The notes: generated by a model not told the origin, from the letters alone. DNA of 64,000 nt from Streptomyces phyllanthi (GCF_009377205.1 NZ_VJZE01000004.1:1-64000); one strand, 5' to 3'. Positions 27,967-36,835 are shown, counted from the first letter of the stretch. Program-made: numbers and translations.

Positions 27967-28371
27967 ATGAAGTCCCATCAGACCACCCAGACGATGAAGC
28001 CCGCGACCGCGGCGAAGAAGCTGGGTGTGTACCTCGAGGCCACCCCGGCCGAGTTCCAGGCCGGTGTCGTCTCACGCACCGAGTTGAACGAGCTCCAGGC
28101 CAATCCCCCCGAGTGGCTCCGTGAGCTCCGGCGGAACGGCCCCCACCCCCGCCCGGTGGTCGCGGCGAAACTGGGCGTCTCCATCTCCGGCCTCGCCCGC
28201 GGTGGAATCACGGACCCGCTCACCACCGACCAGATCGAGACGCTGCTGACGGACCGGCCCGAGTGGCTGCAGAAGGAGCGCGCCACCCAGGCCGAGGTCC
28301 GCAGGGAAACGGCACGCGTCAAGAAGAAGAACGCCGAGCTCGACGAGCAGAAGCGTGGATCGCGCGCCTGA
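27967..28371 (+). CDS. DUF5997-type small basic protein
   Basis: 134 residues from ATG 27967. Sequence includes KPATAAKKLGVYLEATPAEF, SRTELNELQANPPEWL and a charged C-terminal helix ending KKNAELDEQKRG. A GATAGTCT -10-like element sits about 8 bp before the ATG and there is no ribosome site, so the mRNA is probably leaderless. It is divergently paired with the LysR-domain protein; from memory this pairing recurs in actinomycetes, which suggests a functional link. Function unknown. Confidence 0.75.
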   Translation: MKSHQTTQTMKPATAAKKLGVYLEATPAEFQAGVVSRTELNELQANPPEWLRELRRNGPHPRPVVAAKLGVSISGLARGGITDPLTTDQIETLLTDRPEWLQKERATQAEVRRETARVKKKNAELDEQKRGSRA

Positions 28372-28411
28372 CGCCTGCCCCTGGCGACCGGAGCGTGAGC
28401 GGTGAGGCGTG

Positions 28412-29188
28412 CTACCGGGCCGTGGCGAAGTCCTGGGTCCAGTAGTTGCCTGGCTGGGCGAGGCCGATACCGATCTCCTTGAACGCGCAGTTCAGAATGT
28501 TGCGCTTGTGGCCGGGACTGGACATCCAGCCGGCCATGACGCTCTTGGCGGTGGTGTAGCCGTAGGCGACGTTCTCTCCGTAGGTGCTCCAGGCGTAGCC
28601 GGCACGGGTGAGCCGCTCACCGGCGGACGATCCGTCGGAGCCCGAGTGCGACATGGTCCGGTGATCGGCCATGTCCTCGCTGTGCTTCTGAGCGGCCTTG
28701 GTGAGCACCGCGTCCACGGTCACCGGGGCACACCCCGCCTTGCCGCGCTCGCTGTTGACCAGGTCCACCACCGCCTTGGTGACGGAGGTCGTAGCGGCTG
28801 AGGCGGTCGGCGCCGTGGAAGGGGAGGGCTTCGCGGAGGGGGTCTGCGTGGCGGCCTTCTTCGCGGCCTTCTTCTTCGTGGCCTTCTTTTTCGCGGCCTT
28901 TTTCGTGGAGGGGGCCTTCGTGGAGGGGGCCTTCGTGGAGGCGGTCGGAGCGCTCGAAGCCGTGGAGCGGGACTCGGACGCCGTGGGAGTCGGTTTCGGG
29001 CTCGACGTGGTTTCGTCCCACCAGTGATCGTGGGAGGCGTCTCGGTTCCAGCGATGCTGGGACTCGTCGCGCCAGTCGTACTGCCGGTCCCCGCAGGCCA
29101 TGGCGACGGAGGGCACGCCAACGGCGGTCAGTGCGACGGCGGCGATGGCTATCTTCCGGTAGTGCGTCGTTCTGCGGTGCTTGCTCAT
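28412..29188 (-). CDS. secreted CAP/SCP-domain protein with Lys/Ala/Pro-rich linker
   Basis: 258 residues from ATG 29188 (GAGGT upstream). Signal peptide about residues 1-30 (KIAIAAVALTAVGVPSVAMA). A low-complexity linker rich in KAPSTKAPSTKKAAKKK follows to about residue 130. The C-terminal CAP domain has VVDLVNSERGKAGCAPV, KAAQKHSEDMADHRTMSHSG, YAWSTYGENVAYGYTTA, MAGWMSSPGHKRNILN and NYWTQDFA, with the CAP His/Glu cluster retained. Extracellular; the basic linker may hold it to the wall or to anionic polymers. Function of bacterial CAP proteins is largely unknown. Confidence 0.88.
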   Translation of the reverse strand: MSKHRRTTHYRKIAIAAVALTAVGVPSVAMACGDRQYDWRDESQHRWNRDASHDHWWDETTSSPKPTPTASESRSTASSAPTASTKAPSTKAPSTKKAAKKKATKKKAAKKAATQTPSAKPSPSTAPTASAATTSVTKAVVDLVNSERGKAGCAPVTVDAVLTKAAQKHSEDMADHRTMSHSGSDGSSAGERLTRAGYAWSTYGENVAYGYTTAKSVMAGWMSSPGHKRNILNCAFKEIGIGLAQPGNYWTQDFATAR

Positions 29189-29585
29189 GGTGACCTCGTT
29201 GAACGGATCCAGGACGCCGCAGGGCCGCCCCGCGCGCAGTCGGCTCTGCACGGGAAACCGCGCCTGAGCTGCCAGGGCGACCTGCGGTCCGGACATCTTC
29301 AGGAGTGCCGTGAGCAGGCACAACAAGCGTTCGAAACTAAGCAGGATCGTAGAACGAACGCCCCTTGCCACCTCCGGCGGACGGTGCTCTCCCATTCCGG
29401 GAGCCGCTCGTCGGAACCCTTCGCTCCGTCAGATCCCTTCCACCGACGTCTTTGCGACCGGGAAGCGTGGAGCGAGAAGCTCACACTCGCTACGACATTG
29501 AGGGAATTTCCACTTCACTGCTTGAATGTCCTGTTTGACCATCGAGCCTCGTGTACTAAGCGGTGCCGTTGACGGCGGCTGCGGG

Positions 29586-29599
29586 GTGACGTATGTCAC
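29586..29599. promoter_or_regulatory. Crp-like palindrome
   Basis: GTGACGTATGTCAC fits the streptomycete Crp pattern GTG-N6-GNCAC and is a perfect 5-bp inverted repeat around GTAT. It lies about 400 bp upstream of the CAP gene and 860 bp upstream of cbiM, so its target is unclear. Confidence 0.35.
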
Positions 29600-30061
29600 T
29601 CACCGCAGGTCAAGCGGTGTTTTCCGGGGTGTAGATCAGGGGACGCCACCCAGTACAGGACCGTTCGGTCCTCAGGCCACTCGGTACCCTGCCGCCCGGC
29701 TCCTCGAAGGAGCCCCGTCTCACCAGGGGCTCCCCGCGCACCTCGGCTGCCGCGAGGACCTCCGGTTCCGCCGGCTCGGCCCGGATCTGCCCATCCACAT
29801 CCCCCATGGCGGCGAGCCCGCCCACTCGGGCCGGGGGCAGCCGGAGGGCAGCCGATCACCGTGCGCCGGATCAGCGCTCGCCCGCACACTGCCCTTGTTG
29901 GGGTGGACGCATGAGTTACGTCCTCTACCTCTGACAGGGCCACAGGCTCCGCCCCTCACACCGCGGTTGAGGCGCAGGGAGCCGTGAGGCAACGCGACAT
30001 CCGCACCTGGCCCCATCTCGCCCTGACGCGCTCCGTGCCACGGCAGGCTGCGCGCACCATC

Positions 30062-30089
30062 GGAGGATGACCCCTGGAGGATGACCCCT
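30062..30089 (+). repeat. tandem 14-bp direct repeat
   Basis: GGAGGATGACCCCT occurs twice in perfect tandem (30062-30075, 30076-30089), immediately before the hairpin at 30092. Confidence 0.75.
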
Positions 30090-30091
30090 GT

Positions 30092-30121
30092 TCGAAGGGC
30101 CCTGCCACCAGGGCCCTTCGA
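30092..30121. terminator. 13-bp stem hairpin upstream of the riboswitch
   Basis: TCGAAGGGCCCTG (30092-30104) pairs perfectly with CAGGGCCCTTCGA (30109-30121) around a 4-nt loop. It could terminate any transcript entering from the left and insulate the cobalt-transport operon. Confidence 0.55.
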
Positions 30122-30257
30122 CGGGCTCGCCGGCCGCTCCGGCGCGGCCGGCGAACAGCCGGGCCTCCGCCACGCGGCACCCTGGGGCCTTGCGGTCACC
30201 GACCGCACTCTCCCGGGGTCGGCTTGTCACCGCCCTTCGGTGGGCACTACTGTCACC

Positions 30258-30420
30258 ACGCCTTGGTGAACGGGAAATCCGGTGTGATGCCGGTGCGGCC
30301 CTCGCCACTGTGATCGGGAAGTCCGGCTCCAGCCCTCAAAAGGCAGCCACTGGGTCCTCGGACCCGGGAAGGCGGAGCACGGGCGGTGGTACCCGTCAGC
30401 CAGGAGACCGGCCAAGGCGC
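30258..30420 (+). ncRNA. cobalamin (AdoCbl) riboswitch controlling cbiMNQO
   Basis: The conserved core is present in order: GGGAAATCCGGTG near 30272, TGATGCCGGTGCGGCC, CGCCACTGTGA (30303-30313), GCAGCCACTGGG, GGGAAGGCG and the B12 box AGCCAGGAGACCGGCC (30398-30413). It ends about 48 bp before the cbiM ATG. The ribosome site GGAGAGGG lies just downstream, so control is probably by blocking translation initiation when cobalamin is plentiful. Confidence 0.93.
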
Positions 30421-30460
30421 GTCAACCATCCACGAGGTGCTGGAGAGGGTCTGCTGAACC

Positions 30461-31168
30461 ATGCACATAGCCGAGGGTTTTCTGCCTCCGGCGCACGCGG
30501 TCGCCTGGGGCGTCGCGTCCGCGCCGTTCGTCGTCCACGGAGTACGGTCACTCACCCGTGAGGTCAAGGAGCACCCCGAGAGCACGCTGCTGCTCGGTGC
30601 CTCCGGGGCCTTCACGTTCGTTCTGTCCGCGCTGAAGCTGCCGTCGGTGACCGGGAGCTGTTCCCACCCCACCGGTACGGGGCTGGGCGCCATCCTGTTC
30701 CGGCCGCCGATCATGGCGGTACTGGGCACCATCACCCTGCTCTTCCAGGCGCTGCTGCTCGCGCACGGCGGCCTGACCACGCTCGGCGCCAACGTCTTCT
30801 CGATGGCCGTCGTCGGACCATGGGCCGGATACGCGATCTACCGCCTGCTACGGCGGTACGGCGTGCCGCTGATGGTCGCGGTGTTCTTCGGCGCCTTCCT
30901 CGCCGACCTGTCCACCTACTGCGTGACCACCGTGCAGCTGGCGCTCGCGTTCCCCGACCCGAGCAGCGGATTCCTGGGCGCGCTCGGCAAGTTCGGCTCC
31001 ATCTTCGCCGTCACCCAGATCCCGCTCGCGGTGAGCGAGGGGCTCCTGACGGTGTTCGTGATGCGGCTGCTGGTGCAGTCCAGCAAGGGTGAGCTGACCC
31101 GGCTCGGCGTCCTTGTGGCCGGCAAGCAGGCCGCGACCGGGGCCGGAACCGAGGCGGTTGCCCGATGA
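30461..31168 (+). CDS. cbiM: cobalt ECF transporter substrate-specific protein CbiM
   Basis: 235 residues from ATG 30461. It starts [10 protein letters not shown]; the N-terminal Met-His forms the Co(II) site in CbiM/NikM proteins. About seven membrane helices follow, with [18 protein letters not shown] and [14 protein letters not shown], both family hallmarks. It lies behind a cobalamin riboswitch, as expected for a cobalt importer feeding B12 synthesis. ATGA overlap with cbiN. Confidence 0.95.
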   Translation: MHIAEGFLPPAHAVAWGVASAPFVVHGVRSLTREVKEHPESTLLLGASGAFTFVLSALKLPSVTGSCSHPTGTGLGAILFRPPIMAVLGTITLLFQALLLAHGGLTTLGANVFSMAVVGPWAGYAIYRLLRRYGVPLMVAVFFGAFLADLSTYCVTTVQLALAFPDPSSGFLGALGKFGSIFAVTQIPLAVSEGLLTVFVMRLLVQSSKGELTRLGVLVAGKQAATGAGTEAVAR

Positions 31169-31554
31169 GCCGTAACGCGAAGATCAACGCCCTGCTGCTG
31201 CTCGTCGTGGCCGCGCTCGCCGTGCTCCCGCTGGCCCTCGGGCTCGGCGACCACAAGGAGGAGCCGTTCACGGGCGCCGACGGTGAGGCGGAGACGGCGA
31301 TCACCGAGATCGAACCGGACTACGAGCCGTGGTTCTCTCCCCTGTACGAGCCGCCGTCCGGTGAGATCGAGTCGGCGCTGTTCTCCCTCCAGGCAGCCAT
31401 CGGAGCGGGCGTCCTCGCCTACTACTTCGGGCTGCACCGGGGGCGCCGCCAGGGCGAGGCGCGGGCGCTCGCGCAGCGGGACGCCGAGGCCGCTGCCCAG
31501 GACGTCCCGGGTTCCGGGAGCGCCTCCGGCAAGTCCACCGCCGAACAGGACTGA
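31165..31554 (+). CDS. cbiN: cobalt transporter auxiliary protein CbiN
   Basis: 129 residues from ATG 31165. Two membrane helices (residues about 8-27 and 74-92) flank an extracytoplasmic loop with [14 protein letters not shown] and [22 protein letters not shown], the CbiN signature. The C-terminus is an extended charged tail, longer than in many CbiN proteins. It assists metal loading of CbiM. Confidence 0.92.
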   Translation: MSRNAKINALLLLVVAALAVLPLALGLGDHKEEPFTGADGEAETAITEIEPDYEPWFSPLYEPPSGEIESALFSLQAAIGAGVLAYYFGLHRGRRQGEARALAQRDAEAAAQDVPGSGSASGKSTAEQD

Positions 31555-31560
31555 CCGCTC

Positions 31561-32310
31561 GTGCTGCCGATCGACGCGGCGGCGCACAGCAACCGCTGGC
31601 GCCATCGCCATCCCGTGGACAAGGCCGTGCTCGGGCTGGGTCTCACCGTGCTCGCGATCTCGCTGCCGCCCTGGCCGGGCGCTGCCCTGGTGCTGGTGAC
31701 CGCGCTCGCCGTGCTGCTGGGCCCGGCGGGCGTACCAGGCCGCCGGCTGTGGCGCGCCTACCGGGTACCGCTCGGCTTCTGCGTGACCGGAGCGATTCCC
31801 CTGCTCGTCCAGGTCGGCGGGCCCGGCGGGTTCGTCACCCTCGCCGAGGGCGGGCCGGTCCGCGCCGGGGAACTGCTGCTGCGGACCTCGGGCGCCTCCC
31901 TCGGCGTCCTCCTGTTCGCCTTCACCACCCCCATGTCCGACCTGCTGCCCCGCCTGGTCAAGGCCGGGGTGCCCGCCCCCGTCGTCGACGTCGCCCTGGT
32001 GACGTACCGCATGAGCTTCCTGCTGCTCGACTCCGTGCGCCGCATCCGGCAGGCACAGGCCGCCCGGCTCGGGCACACCACCCGGGCCGCCACCTGGCGT
32101 TCCCTGGCCGGGCTCGGCGCCACCGCGTTCGTGCGGGCCTTCGACCGGGCCGCGCGGCTCCAGGCCGGGCTCGCCGGGCGCGGTTACGACGGCACCCTCC
32201 ACGTCCTGGTGCCGGAGGCCCGCGTCTCCGTCCGGTTCACGGCCGCCGGCGCCGCGCTCCTCGTGGCCGTGGCCGCCCTCACCTTCGTACTGGAAAGGCC
32301 GCTGTCATGA
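31561..32310 (+). CDS. cbiQ: ECF transporter transmembrane component CbiQ
   Basis: 249 residues from GTG 31561, 6 bp after the cbiN stop. About five to six helices, with cytoplasmic coupling motifs AARLGHTTRAATWRSL and ARLQAGLAGRGYDGTL; the latter matches the A-R-G pattern that contacts the ATPase. Stop overlaps the cbiO start (ATGA). Confidence 0.92.
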   Translation: MLPIDAAAHSNRWRHRHPVDKAVLGLGLTVLAISLPPWPGAALVLVTALAVLLGPAGVPGRRLWRAYRVPLGFCVTGAIPLLVQVGGPGGFVTLAEGGPVRAGELLLRTSGASLGVLLFAFTTPMSDLLPRLVKAGVPAPVVDVALVTYRMSFLLLDSVRRIRQAQAARLGHTTRAATWRSLAGLGATAFVRAFDRAARLQAGLAGRGYDGTLHVLVPEARVSVRFTAAGAALLVAVAALTFVLERPLS

Positions 32311-33170
32311 GCGAGCCCGTGCTGGTCGCCCTGCGGGGCGCGTCCTTCGCGTACGAGGACGGCCCCACCGTGCTCAGCGGCCTGGACTTCGACGTGCGCG
32401 AAGGACGTGCGCTCGCCCTGCTCGGCCGCAACGGCAGCGGCAAGACCACGCTGATGCGGCTGCTCAGCGGCGGATTGCGCCCGCACGCGGGTGAGTTGAC
32501 CGTCGAGGGGCTCCCCGTCGCCTACGGCCGGAAGGGGCTGACCCGGCTGCGGACGACCGTCCAGCTGGTCGTGCAGGACCCGGACGACCAGTTGTTCGCC
32601 GCGTCCGTCGCCCAGGACGTGTCGTTCGGGCCGCTCAACCTCGGACTGCCCGACGCGGAGGTGCGGGCCCGGGTGGACGAGGCGCTCGCAGCCCTGGACA
32701 TCACCGCGCTCGCCGACCGGCCCACCCACCTCCTCTCCTACGGCCAGCGCAAACGGACCGCCATCGCCGGCGCCGTCGCGATGCGGCCCCGCGTCCTGAT
32801 CCTCGACGAGCCGACCGCCGGGCTCGACCCCGACGGCCAGGAGCGGCTGCTCGCCACGCTCGACGGGCTGCGCGCATCCGGCACCACCGTGGTGATGGCC
32901 ACGCACGACGTCGACCTGGCCCTGCGCTGGGCCGATGACGCCGCGCTGCTCACCCCCTCCGGGGCACTCACCGGCCCCGTGGCCACGATGCTGGCGCGTA
33001 CGGACCTCCTCCAGCAGGCCGGGCTGCGGCTGCCGTGGGGCATCGCCGCCACCCAACTGCTCCGCGCTCACGGGCTGTTGGACGACACGGCACCCGGTCC
33101 ACGAAGTCCGGACGAACTGGCCGCCCTGGCGACAGCGCACACCACTCCCCCGGTACCGGCCGATGGCTGA
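32307..33170 (+). CDS. cbiO: ECF transporter ATPase CbiO
   Basis: 287 residues from ATG 32307. Walker A LLGRNGSGKTTLM, Q-loop VVQDPDDQLF, signature LLSYGQRKRTAIAGAV, Walker B RVLILDEPTAGLDPDG and H-loop MATHDVDLA are all intact. Only one ATPase gene is present, so the ATPase should work as a homodimer. Last gene of the operon. Confidence 0.94.
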   Translation: MSEPVLVALRGASFAYEDGPTVLSGLDFDVREGRALALLGRNGSGKTTLMRLLSGGLRPHAGELTVEGLPVAYGRKGLTRLRTTVQLVVQDPDDQLFAASVAQDVSFGPLNLGLPDAEVRARVDEALAALDITALADRPTHLLSYGQRKRTAIAGAVAMRPRVLILDEPTAGLDPDGQERLLATLDGLRASGTTVVMATHDVDLALRWADDAALLTPSGALTGPVATMLARTDLLQQAGLRLPWGIAATQLLRAHGLLDDTAPGPRSPDELAALATAHTTPPVPADG

Positions 33171-33192
33171 CGAGCCGAAAGCACGGCCGGAA

Positions 33193-33234
33193 GTAACCGC
33201 GCTGGTTACCCTTTTGGAGTTCTTCGACTGATAT
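33193..33234 (+). promoter_or_regulatory. inverted repeat overlapping a promoter (operator or weak terminator)
   Basis: GTAACC (33193-33198) and GGTTAC (33204-33209) form a perfect 6-bp inverted repeat, followed by CCTTTT. A possible -35 (TTACCC, 33206-33211) is 17 bp from a -10-like TGATAT (33229-33234), so the repeat would cover the -35 of the saccharopine-dehydrogenase-like gene. Alternatively the repeat plus T-run is a weak terminator for cbiMNQO. Confidence 0.4.
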
Positions 33235-33286
33235 CGTCCCCGGTTCACAAGTCCCCGCCGAAGGCAGGGCGAAGGGGTGCTGCGCT

Positions 33287-34543
33287 GTGCGAGTCCTCAT
33301 GGTCGGAGCGGGTGGCGTGGGCACCGCCATCACCCGTATCGCTGCCCGTCGTTCGTTCTTCGAGCACATGGTCGTCGCCGACCACGACCGGTCTCGCGCG
33401 GAGTCCGCCGTCGCCCGCCTCGGTAAGGACGAGCGCAGGTTCACGGCGGCGCGGCTCGACGCCTCCGACGCGGCCGGCGTACGGGCCGCCCTGGCGGAGC
33501 ACGGCTGCGACCTCCTGCTCAACGCCACCGATCCCCGTTTCGTCCTGCCGCTGTTCGACGCGGCGCTCAGGCACCGCGCACATTACGTGGACATGGCCAT
33601 GTCGCTGTCCCGGCCGCATCCGTCCCGCCCCTACGAGGAGTGCGGGGTCAAGCTGGGAGACGCCCAGTTCGAACGGGCCGCCGAGTGGGAGGCGGCGGGC
33701 CGGCTGGCGCTGGTCGGCATGGGGGTGGAGCCGGGACTCTCGGACGTCTTCGCCCGTTACGCCGCCGACGAGCTCTTCGACGAGATCGAGGAGATCGGCA
33801 TCCGGGACGGCGCAGACCTGGTCGTGGACGGCCACGGCTTCGCCCCGTCCTTCAGCATCTGGACGACCATCGAGGAGTGCCTGAACCCACCGGTCGTCTA
33901 CGAGGAGGGGCGGGGCTGGTTCACCACGCCGCCCTTCAGTGAGCCGGAGGTGTTCGACTTCCCGGAGGGCATCGGACCGGTGGAGTGCGTGAACGTCGAG
34001 CACGAGGAAGTGCTGCTGATTCCCCGGTGGTTGAAGGCCGGGCGCGTCACCTTCAAGTACGGTCTCGGCGACGAGTTCATCGGTGTCCTGCGGACCCTGC
34101 ACCAGCTGGGGCTCGATCGGACGGATCCGGTCACCGTGAACGGTGGGGCAGGTGAGGTCGCGGTCTCCCCACGGGACGTCGTGGCCGCCTGCCTGCCCGA
34201 CCCGGCCGGCCTCGGGGACCGTATGCACGGCAGGACCTGCGCGGGCACCTGGGTCAGGGGCACCAAGGACGGCGGCCCCCGGGAGGTGTACCTGTACCAC
34301 GTGGTCGACAACCAGTGGTCGATGCGGGAGTACGGCTCACAGGCCGTGGTCTGGCAGACCGCGATCAACCCAGTGGCCGCCCTGGAACTGATCGCCTCCG
34401 GAGCCTGGCACGGCAGCGGAGTGCTCGGCCCCGAGGCACTGCCGCCGCGGCCGTTCCTCGACCTGCTCACCGAGTACGGCTCGCCGTGGTCCATGCGCGA
34501 GGAGGTGCCCGCACCCGGGCGGAAGACCGGTGCCCCCGGCTGA
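33287..34543 (+). CDS. saccharopine dehydrogenase family protein
   Basis: 418 residues from GTG 33287 with AGGGG 9 bp upstream. N-terminal Rossmann motif VLMVGAGGVGTAITRIAAR, then LLLNATDPRFVLPLFDAAL and HYVDMAMS, as in saccharopine dehydrogenase/carboxynorspermidine-synthase-like proteins. GMGVEPGLSDVFARYAADEL also fits. C-terminal GSGVLGPEALPPRPFLDLL. NAD(P)-dependent; the amino-acid or polyamine substrate is not clear. Confidence 0.85.
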   Translation: MRVLMVGAGGVGTAITRIAARRSFFEHMVVADHDRSRAESAVARLGKDERRFTAARLDASDAAGVRAALAEHGCDLLLNATDPRFVLPLFDAALRHRAHYVDMAMSLSRPHPSRPYEECGVKLGDAQFERAAEWEAAGRLALVGMGVEPGLSDVFARYAADELFDEIEEIGIRDGADLVVDGHGFAPSFSIWTTIEECLNPPVVYEEGRGWFTTPPFSEPEVFDFPEGIGPVECVNVEHEEVLLIPRWLKAGRVTFKYGLGDEFIGVLRTLHQLGLDRTDPVTVNGGAGEVAVSPRDVVAACLPDPAGLGDRMHGRTCAGTWVRGTKDGGPREVYLYHVVDNQWSMREYGSQAVVWQTAINPVAALELIASGAWHGSGVLGPEALPPRPFLDLLTEYGSPWSMREEVPAPGRKTGAPG

Positions 34544-34548
34544 CCACG

Positions 34549-34606
34549 GGGCCCGCCGTTCCGGACCGACGCTTCGCTCGTGCACGAGTAACCCGGGGGC
34601 GGGCCC
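34549..34606. terminator. inverted repeat between convergent genes
   Basis: GGGCCCGCC (34549-34557) and GGCGGGCCC (34598-34606) are perfect complements flanking a 12-bp palindrome CTCGTGCACGAG (34577-34588). Position between two convergent genes suits a bidirectional terminator, although the outer loop is long. Confidence 0.4.
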
Positions 34607-34619
34607 GCTCGGTTCGGCT

Positions 34620-35666
34620 TCACCCGCCGAACGCTGGAGGGGACGCCCCGGGCGGCATGTTGTACGGCGTGACCACCTGGATCGCCGAGGGCAGGGCGGG
34701 GCCTTCGTCGGGGAGGGCCTTGTGGGCGCGCATGATGGTCTGGCAGGCGCGGCGCATGTCCTGGCGCAGGTCGTGGTGAAGGACCGCGGAGAGCCGGCGC
34801 TCGCGCAGGAGCCGCGTGTTGTCGTGGTCCAGGTCGTGGGCGATGAACACCGCGCACTCCCGTCCGAGGCTGTCGAATGCGTCGAGGGTCGCGGTGTTGC
34901 CGCCGCCGGCCGAATAGACGGCCACGATGTCCTCGTCCCGTTTGAGGGCCTCCAGTACGAGGTCGCGCTGAGTGGCGTCCAGGCCGTCGCTGTCGGTGAC
35001 CTCGACCAGTTGTCGTTGCGCGGGTGCGCTGCGCATCGTGCTGCGAAAGCCCATCTCGCGCTCCTCCTCACCGCGGAAGGAGCCCCGGCTGATGGTGGTG
35101 AGCACATTGCCCGGGCGGTCGCCGAGCCACTGACCCATGAGGTAGGCGGCGGTGGCGCCGGCCGCGCGGTTGTCGATGCCGACATAGGCCATGCGCGCGC
35201 TGCCGGGCAGGTCGGTCACGAGGGTGACGACAGGGATGCCTGCCGCGACCAGCCGGCCGACGGCGGCACCGACCTCCGGCAGGTCCGGGGCTTTGAGGAT
35301 CACTCCCTGCGATCCCCGTTTGGCGATCTTGTCCATGGTCGCGATCTGCTCCGAGGCGGGCCCGGTCTCCCGGAAGTGGAAGCGCGAGCGCACGACGGCG
35401 GGGTGCAGGGACGGCAGTTCGGCTTCGAGCGCGTCGCGTACGGCGGTCGAGAACCGTTCCGGCGCCTGCATCACGATATCGATCATGAAGGTACGGCCCC
35501 CGATGCGCACCTGTGTCCGCTGCCGGTCCAGGTCCTTGATCGCCTGGTACACCTCCATCACCGTGCTCTCACGCACGCCGCCCCGGGCGTTGAGCACCCG
35601 GTCGACGGTGGCCTCGCTCAGTCCCGCCTGACGAGCGATCTCCCTGATCGGATAAGGGTGTCGCAT
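34620..35666 (-). CDS. LacI-family transcriptional regulator with sugar-binding-type effector domain
   Basis: 348 residues from ATG 35666. The HTH is at residues about 7-26 (IREIARQAGLSEATVDRVLN), with an ARGGVRESTVMEV hinge helix region. It is followed by a type-1 periplasmic-binding fold (FMIDIVMQAP, KIAKRGSQGVILKAPD, YVGIDNRAAGATAAYLMGQWL, VYSAGGGNTATLDAFDSLG). This subgroup often controls sugar or polyol ABC uptake, but no such genes are adjacent, so its target is elsewhere. Confidence 0.88.
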   Translation of the reverse strand: MRHPYPIREIARQAGLSEATVDRVLNARGGVRESTVMEVYQAIKDLDRQRTQVRIGGRTFMIDIVMQAPERFSTAVRDALEAELPSLHPAVVRSRFHFRETGPASEQIATMDKIAKRGSQGVILKAPDLPEVGAAVGRLVAAGIPVVTLVTDLPGSARMAYVGIDNRAAGATAAYLMGQWLGDRPGNVLTTISRGSFRGEEEREMGFRSTMRSAPAQRQLVEVTDSDGLDATQRDLVLEALKRDEDIVAVYSAGGGNTATLDAFDSLGRECAVFIAHDLDHDNTRLLRERRLSAVLHHDLRQDMRRACQTIMRAHKALPDEGPALPSAIQVVTPYNMPPGASPPAFGG

Positions 35667-36000
35667 GAGTGTTCCCGAAGGTGATGATGGGCTTCTGACG
35701 GACTGCTGCGGATTCCATGACGGGTGCGTTCACCACACTGGCAGAAGAGCACGGGCTGCGAAAGGACCCGGGTGTCCCCCTCGGCGACGGTGCGGCTGGG
35801 GCGCCCGTACGTCGGGACGTGCTGTCAGCAGATGGGCGTGCCGCAGCGGATGGGCCAGTGCCGCCGGTGCGGCGATGGCGTTGACCGCGACGGCCTCGGC
35901 TTGTGGGCCGGTACCGGTCAGTGCGCTCAGGGAGGGGCGGACCGTCCGGGGCGAGGTGAGGGCCGTTCGGCCCCGGGCGGCACGGCCTCCTCCCCGAGGC
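35667..36000. other. intergenic stretch with a possible gene relic
   Basis: No start-to-stop gene is supported. The minus-strand frame at about 35760-35935 reads with streptomycete-like codon bias (for example AEAVAVNAIAAPAALAHPL) and may be the tail of a lost gene. A palindromic DevR-like box lies at 35959-35974. Confidence 0.35.
35959..35974. promoter_or_regulatory. DevR/OsdR-like palindrome, copy 1
   Basis: AGGGCCGTTCGGCCCC: 6-bp arms GGGCCG/CGGCCC around TT. It lies 27 bp beyond the 3' end of the response-regulator gene. Confidence 0.45.
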
Positions 36001-36696
36001 TCAGTGTCCGTCCTGCTTCAACCGGTCCTGGGCCTGGCTCGCGATGACGGCGGCCTGGACGCGGCGCTCCACGCCGAGCTTGGCCAGGAGCCGGGAGATG
36101 TGGTTCTTCACCGTCTTCTCGGCGAGGTAGAGCCGCTGGCCGATCTGGCGGTTGGTCAGCCCCTCCCCGATCAGGGCCAGGATCTCCCGCTCCCGGTCGG
36201 TCAGGTCCGGCAGACCGTCCTCGGGTTCCGGCTCCTTGGTCTGCTCACCGCGCAGCCGGGCCATCAGCCTGGTGGTGGCGCGGGGGTCGAGCAGGGACTG
36301 GCCGGCGGCCACCGTGCGGACCGCCGAGACCAGGTCCGAGCCCTGGATCTGCTTCAGCACGTACCCGGACGCACCCGCCATGATCGAGTCCAGCAGCGCC
36401 TCCTCGTCGTCGAACGAGGTCAGCATCAGGCAGGCAAGCTCCGGCATGCGCGAACGCAGCTCCCGGCACACGCTCACGCCGTCTCCGTCGGGCAGACGCA
36501 CATCGAGCACCGCCACGTCGGGGCGCACCGCGGGAACGCGTACCAGGGCCTGCTCGACGGTCCCGGCCTCGCCGATCACGCTGATGTCCGGCTCGTCGTT
36601 CAGCAGGTCGCGCACCCCGCGCCGTACCACCTCGTGGTCGTCCAGCAGGAAGACCCGGATCGGGCTCTCGGGGGTGGCCTGCGCACTGTCCGCCAT
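36001..36696 (-). CDS. NarL/DevR-like response regulator (OsdR/DosR type)
   Basis: 231 residues from ATG 36696. Receiver domain: [14 protein letters not shown], phosphoacceptor Asp in [27 protein letters not shown] and [11 protein letters not shown] with the conserved Lys. C-terminal Lux[26 protein letters not shown] and [18 protein letters not shown]. The extended match to mycobacterial DevR/DosR and streptomycete OsdR, and the dormancy-type genes around it, support a stress/hypoxia regulator. Its sensor kinase is not adjacent. Palindromes resembling DevR boxes lie on both sides. Confidence 0.88.
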   Translation of the reverse strand: MADSAQATPESPIRVFLLDDHEVVRRGVRDLLNDEPDISVIGEAGTVEQALVRVPAVRPDVAVLDVRLPDGDGVSVCRELRSRMPELACLMLTSFDDEEALLDSIMAGASGYVLKQIQGSDLVSAVRTVAAGQSLLDPRATTRLMARLRGEQTKEPEPEDGLPDLTDREREILALIGEGLTNRQIGQRLYLAEKTVKNHISRLLAKLGVERRVQAAVIASQAQDRLKQDGH

Positions 36697-36819
36697 CGAC
36701 GGCTCCTGTACCTGCGTCGTCTGTCTCCCGCACGCACCGGCATTCTCCCGGTGGACGTCACCGGTCCGTCACCGGCCCGTACCTCTCGAAGATCCTGCGT
36801 CATCCCGAACCCGACGGCC

Positions 36820-36835
36820 AGGGCCGATCGGCCCT
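36820..36835. promoter_or_regulatory. DevR/OsdR-like palindrome, copy 2 (perfect 16 bp)
   Basis: AGGGCCGATCGGCCCT is a perfect 16-bp palindrome, 124 bp upstream of the response-regulator start in the divergent intergenic region (36697-37124). Suggests autoregulation. Confidence 0.55.

Larger units (their letters stand above)
29189..30257. other. 1-kb intergenic region without a supported gene
   Basis: No reading frame has both convincing codon usage and a start. The part from about 29300 to 29560 is visibly less GC-rich than the surroundings and should hold the CAP-gene promoter. A weak minus-strand frame (29610-29825) has streptomycete-like codons in its first half only. Smaller elements inside are listed separately. 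Confidence 0.55.

Noticed and set aside
29526-30208. Open frames on both strands in the gap before the cobalt operon
   Set aside because: No ribosome sites, no recognisable domains and uneven codon bias; kept as non-coding.
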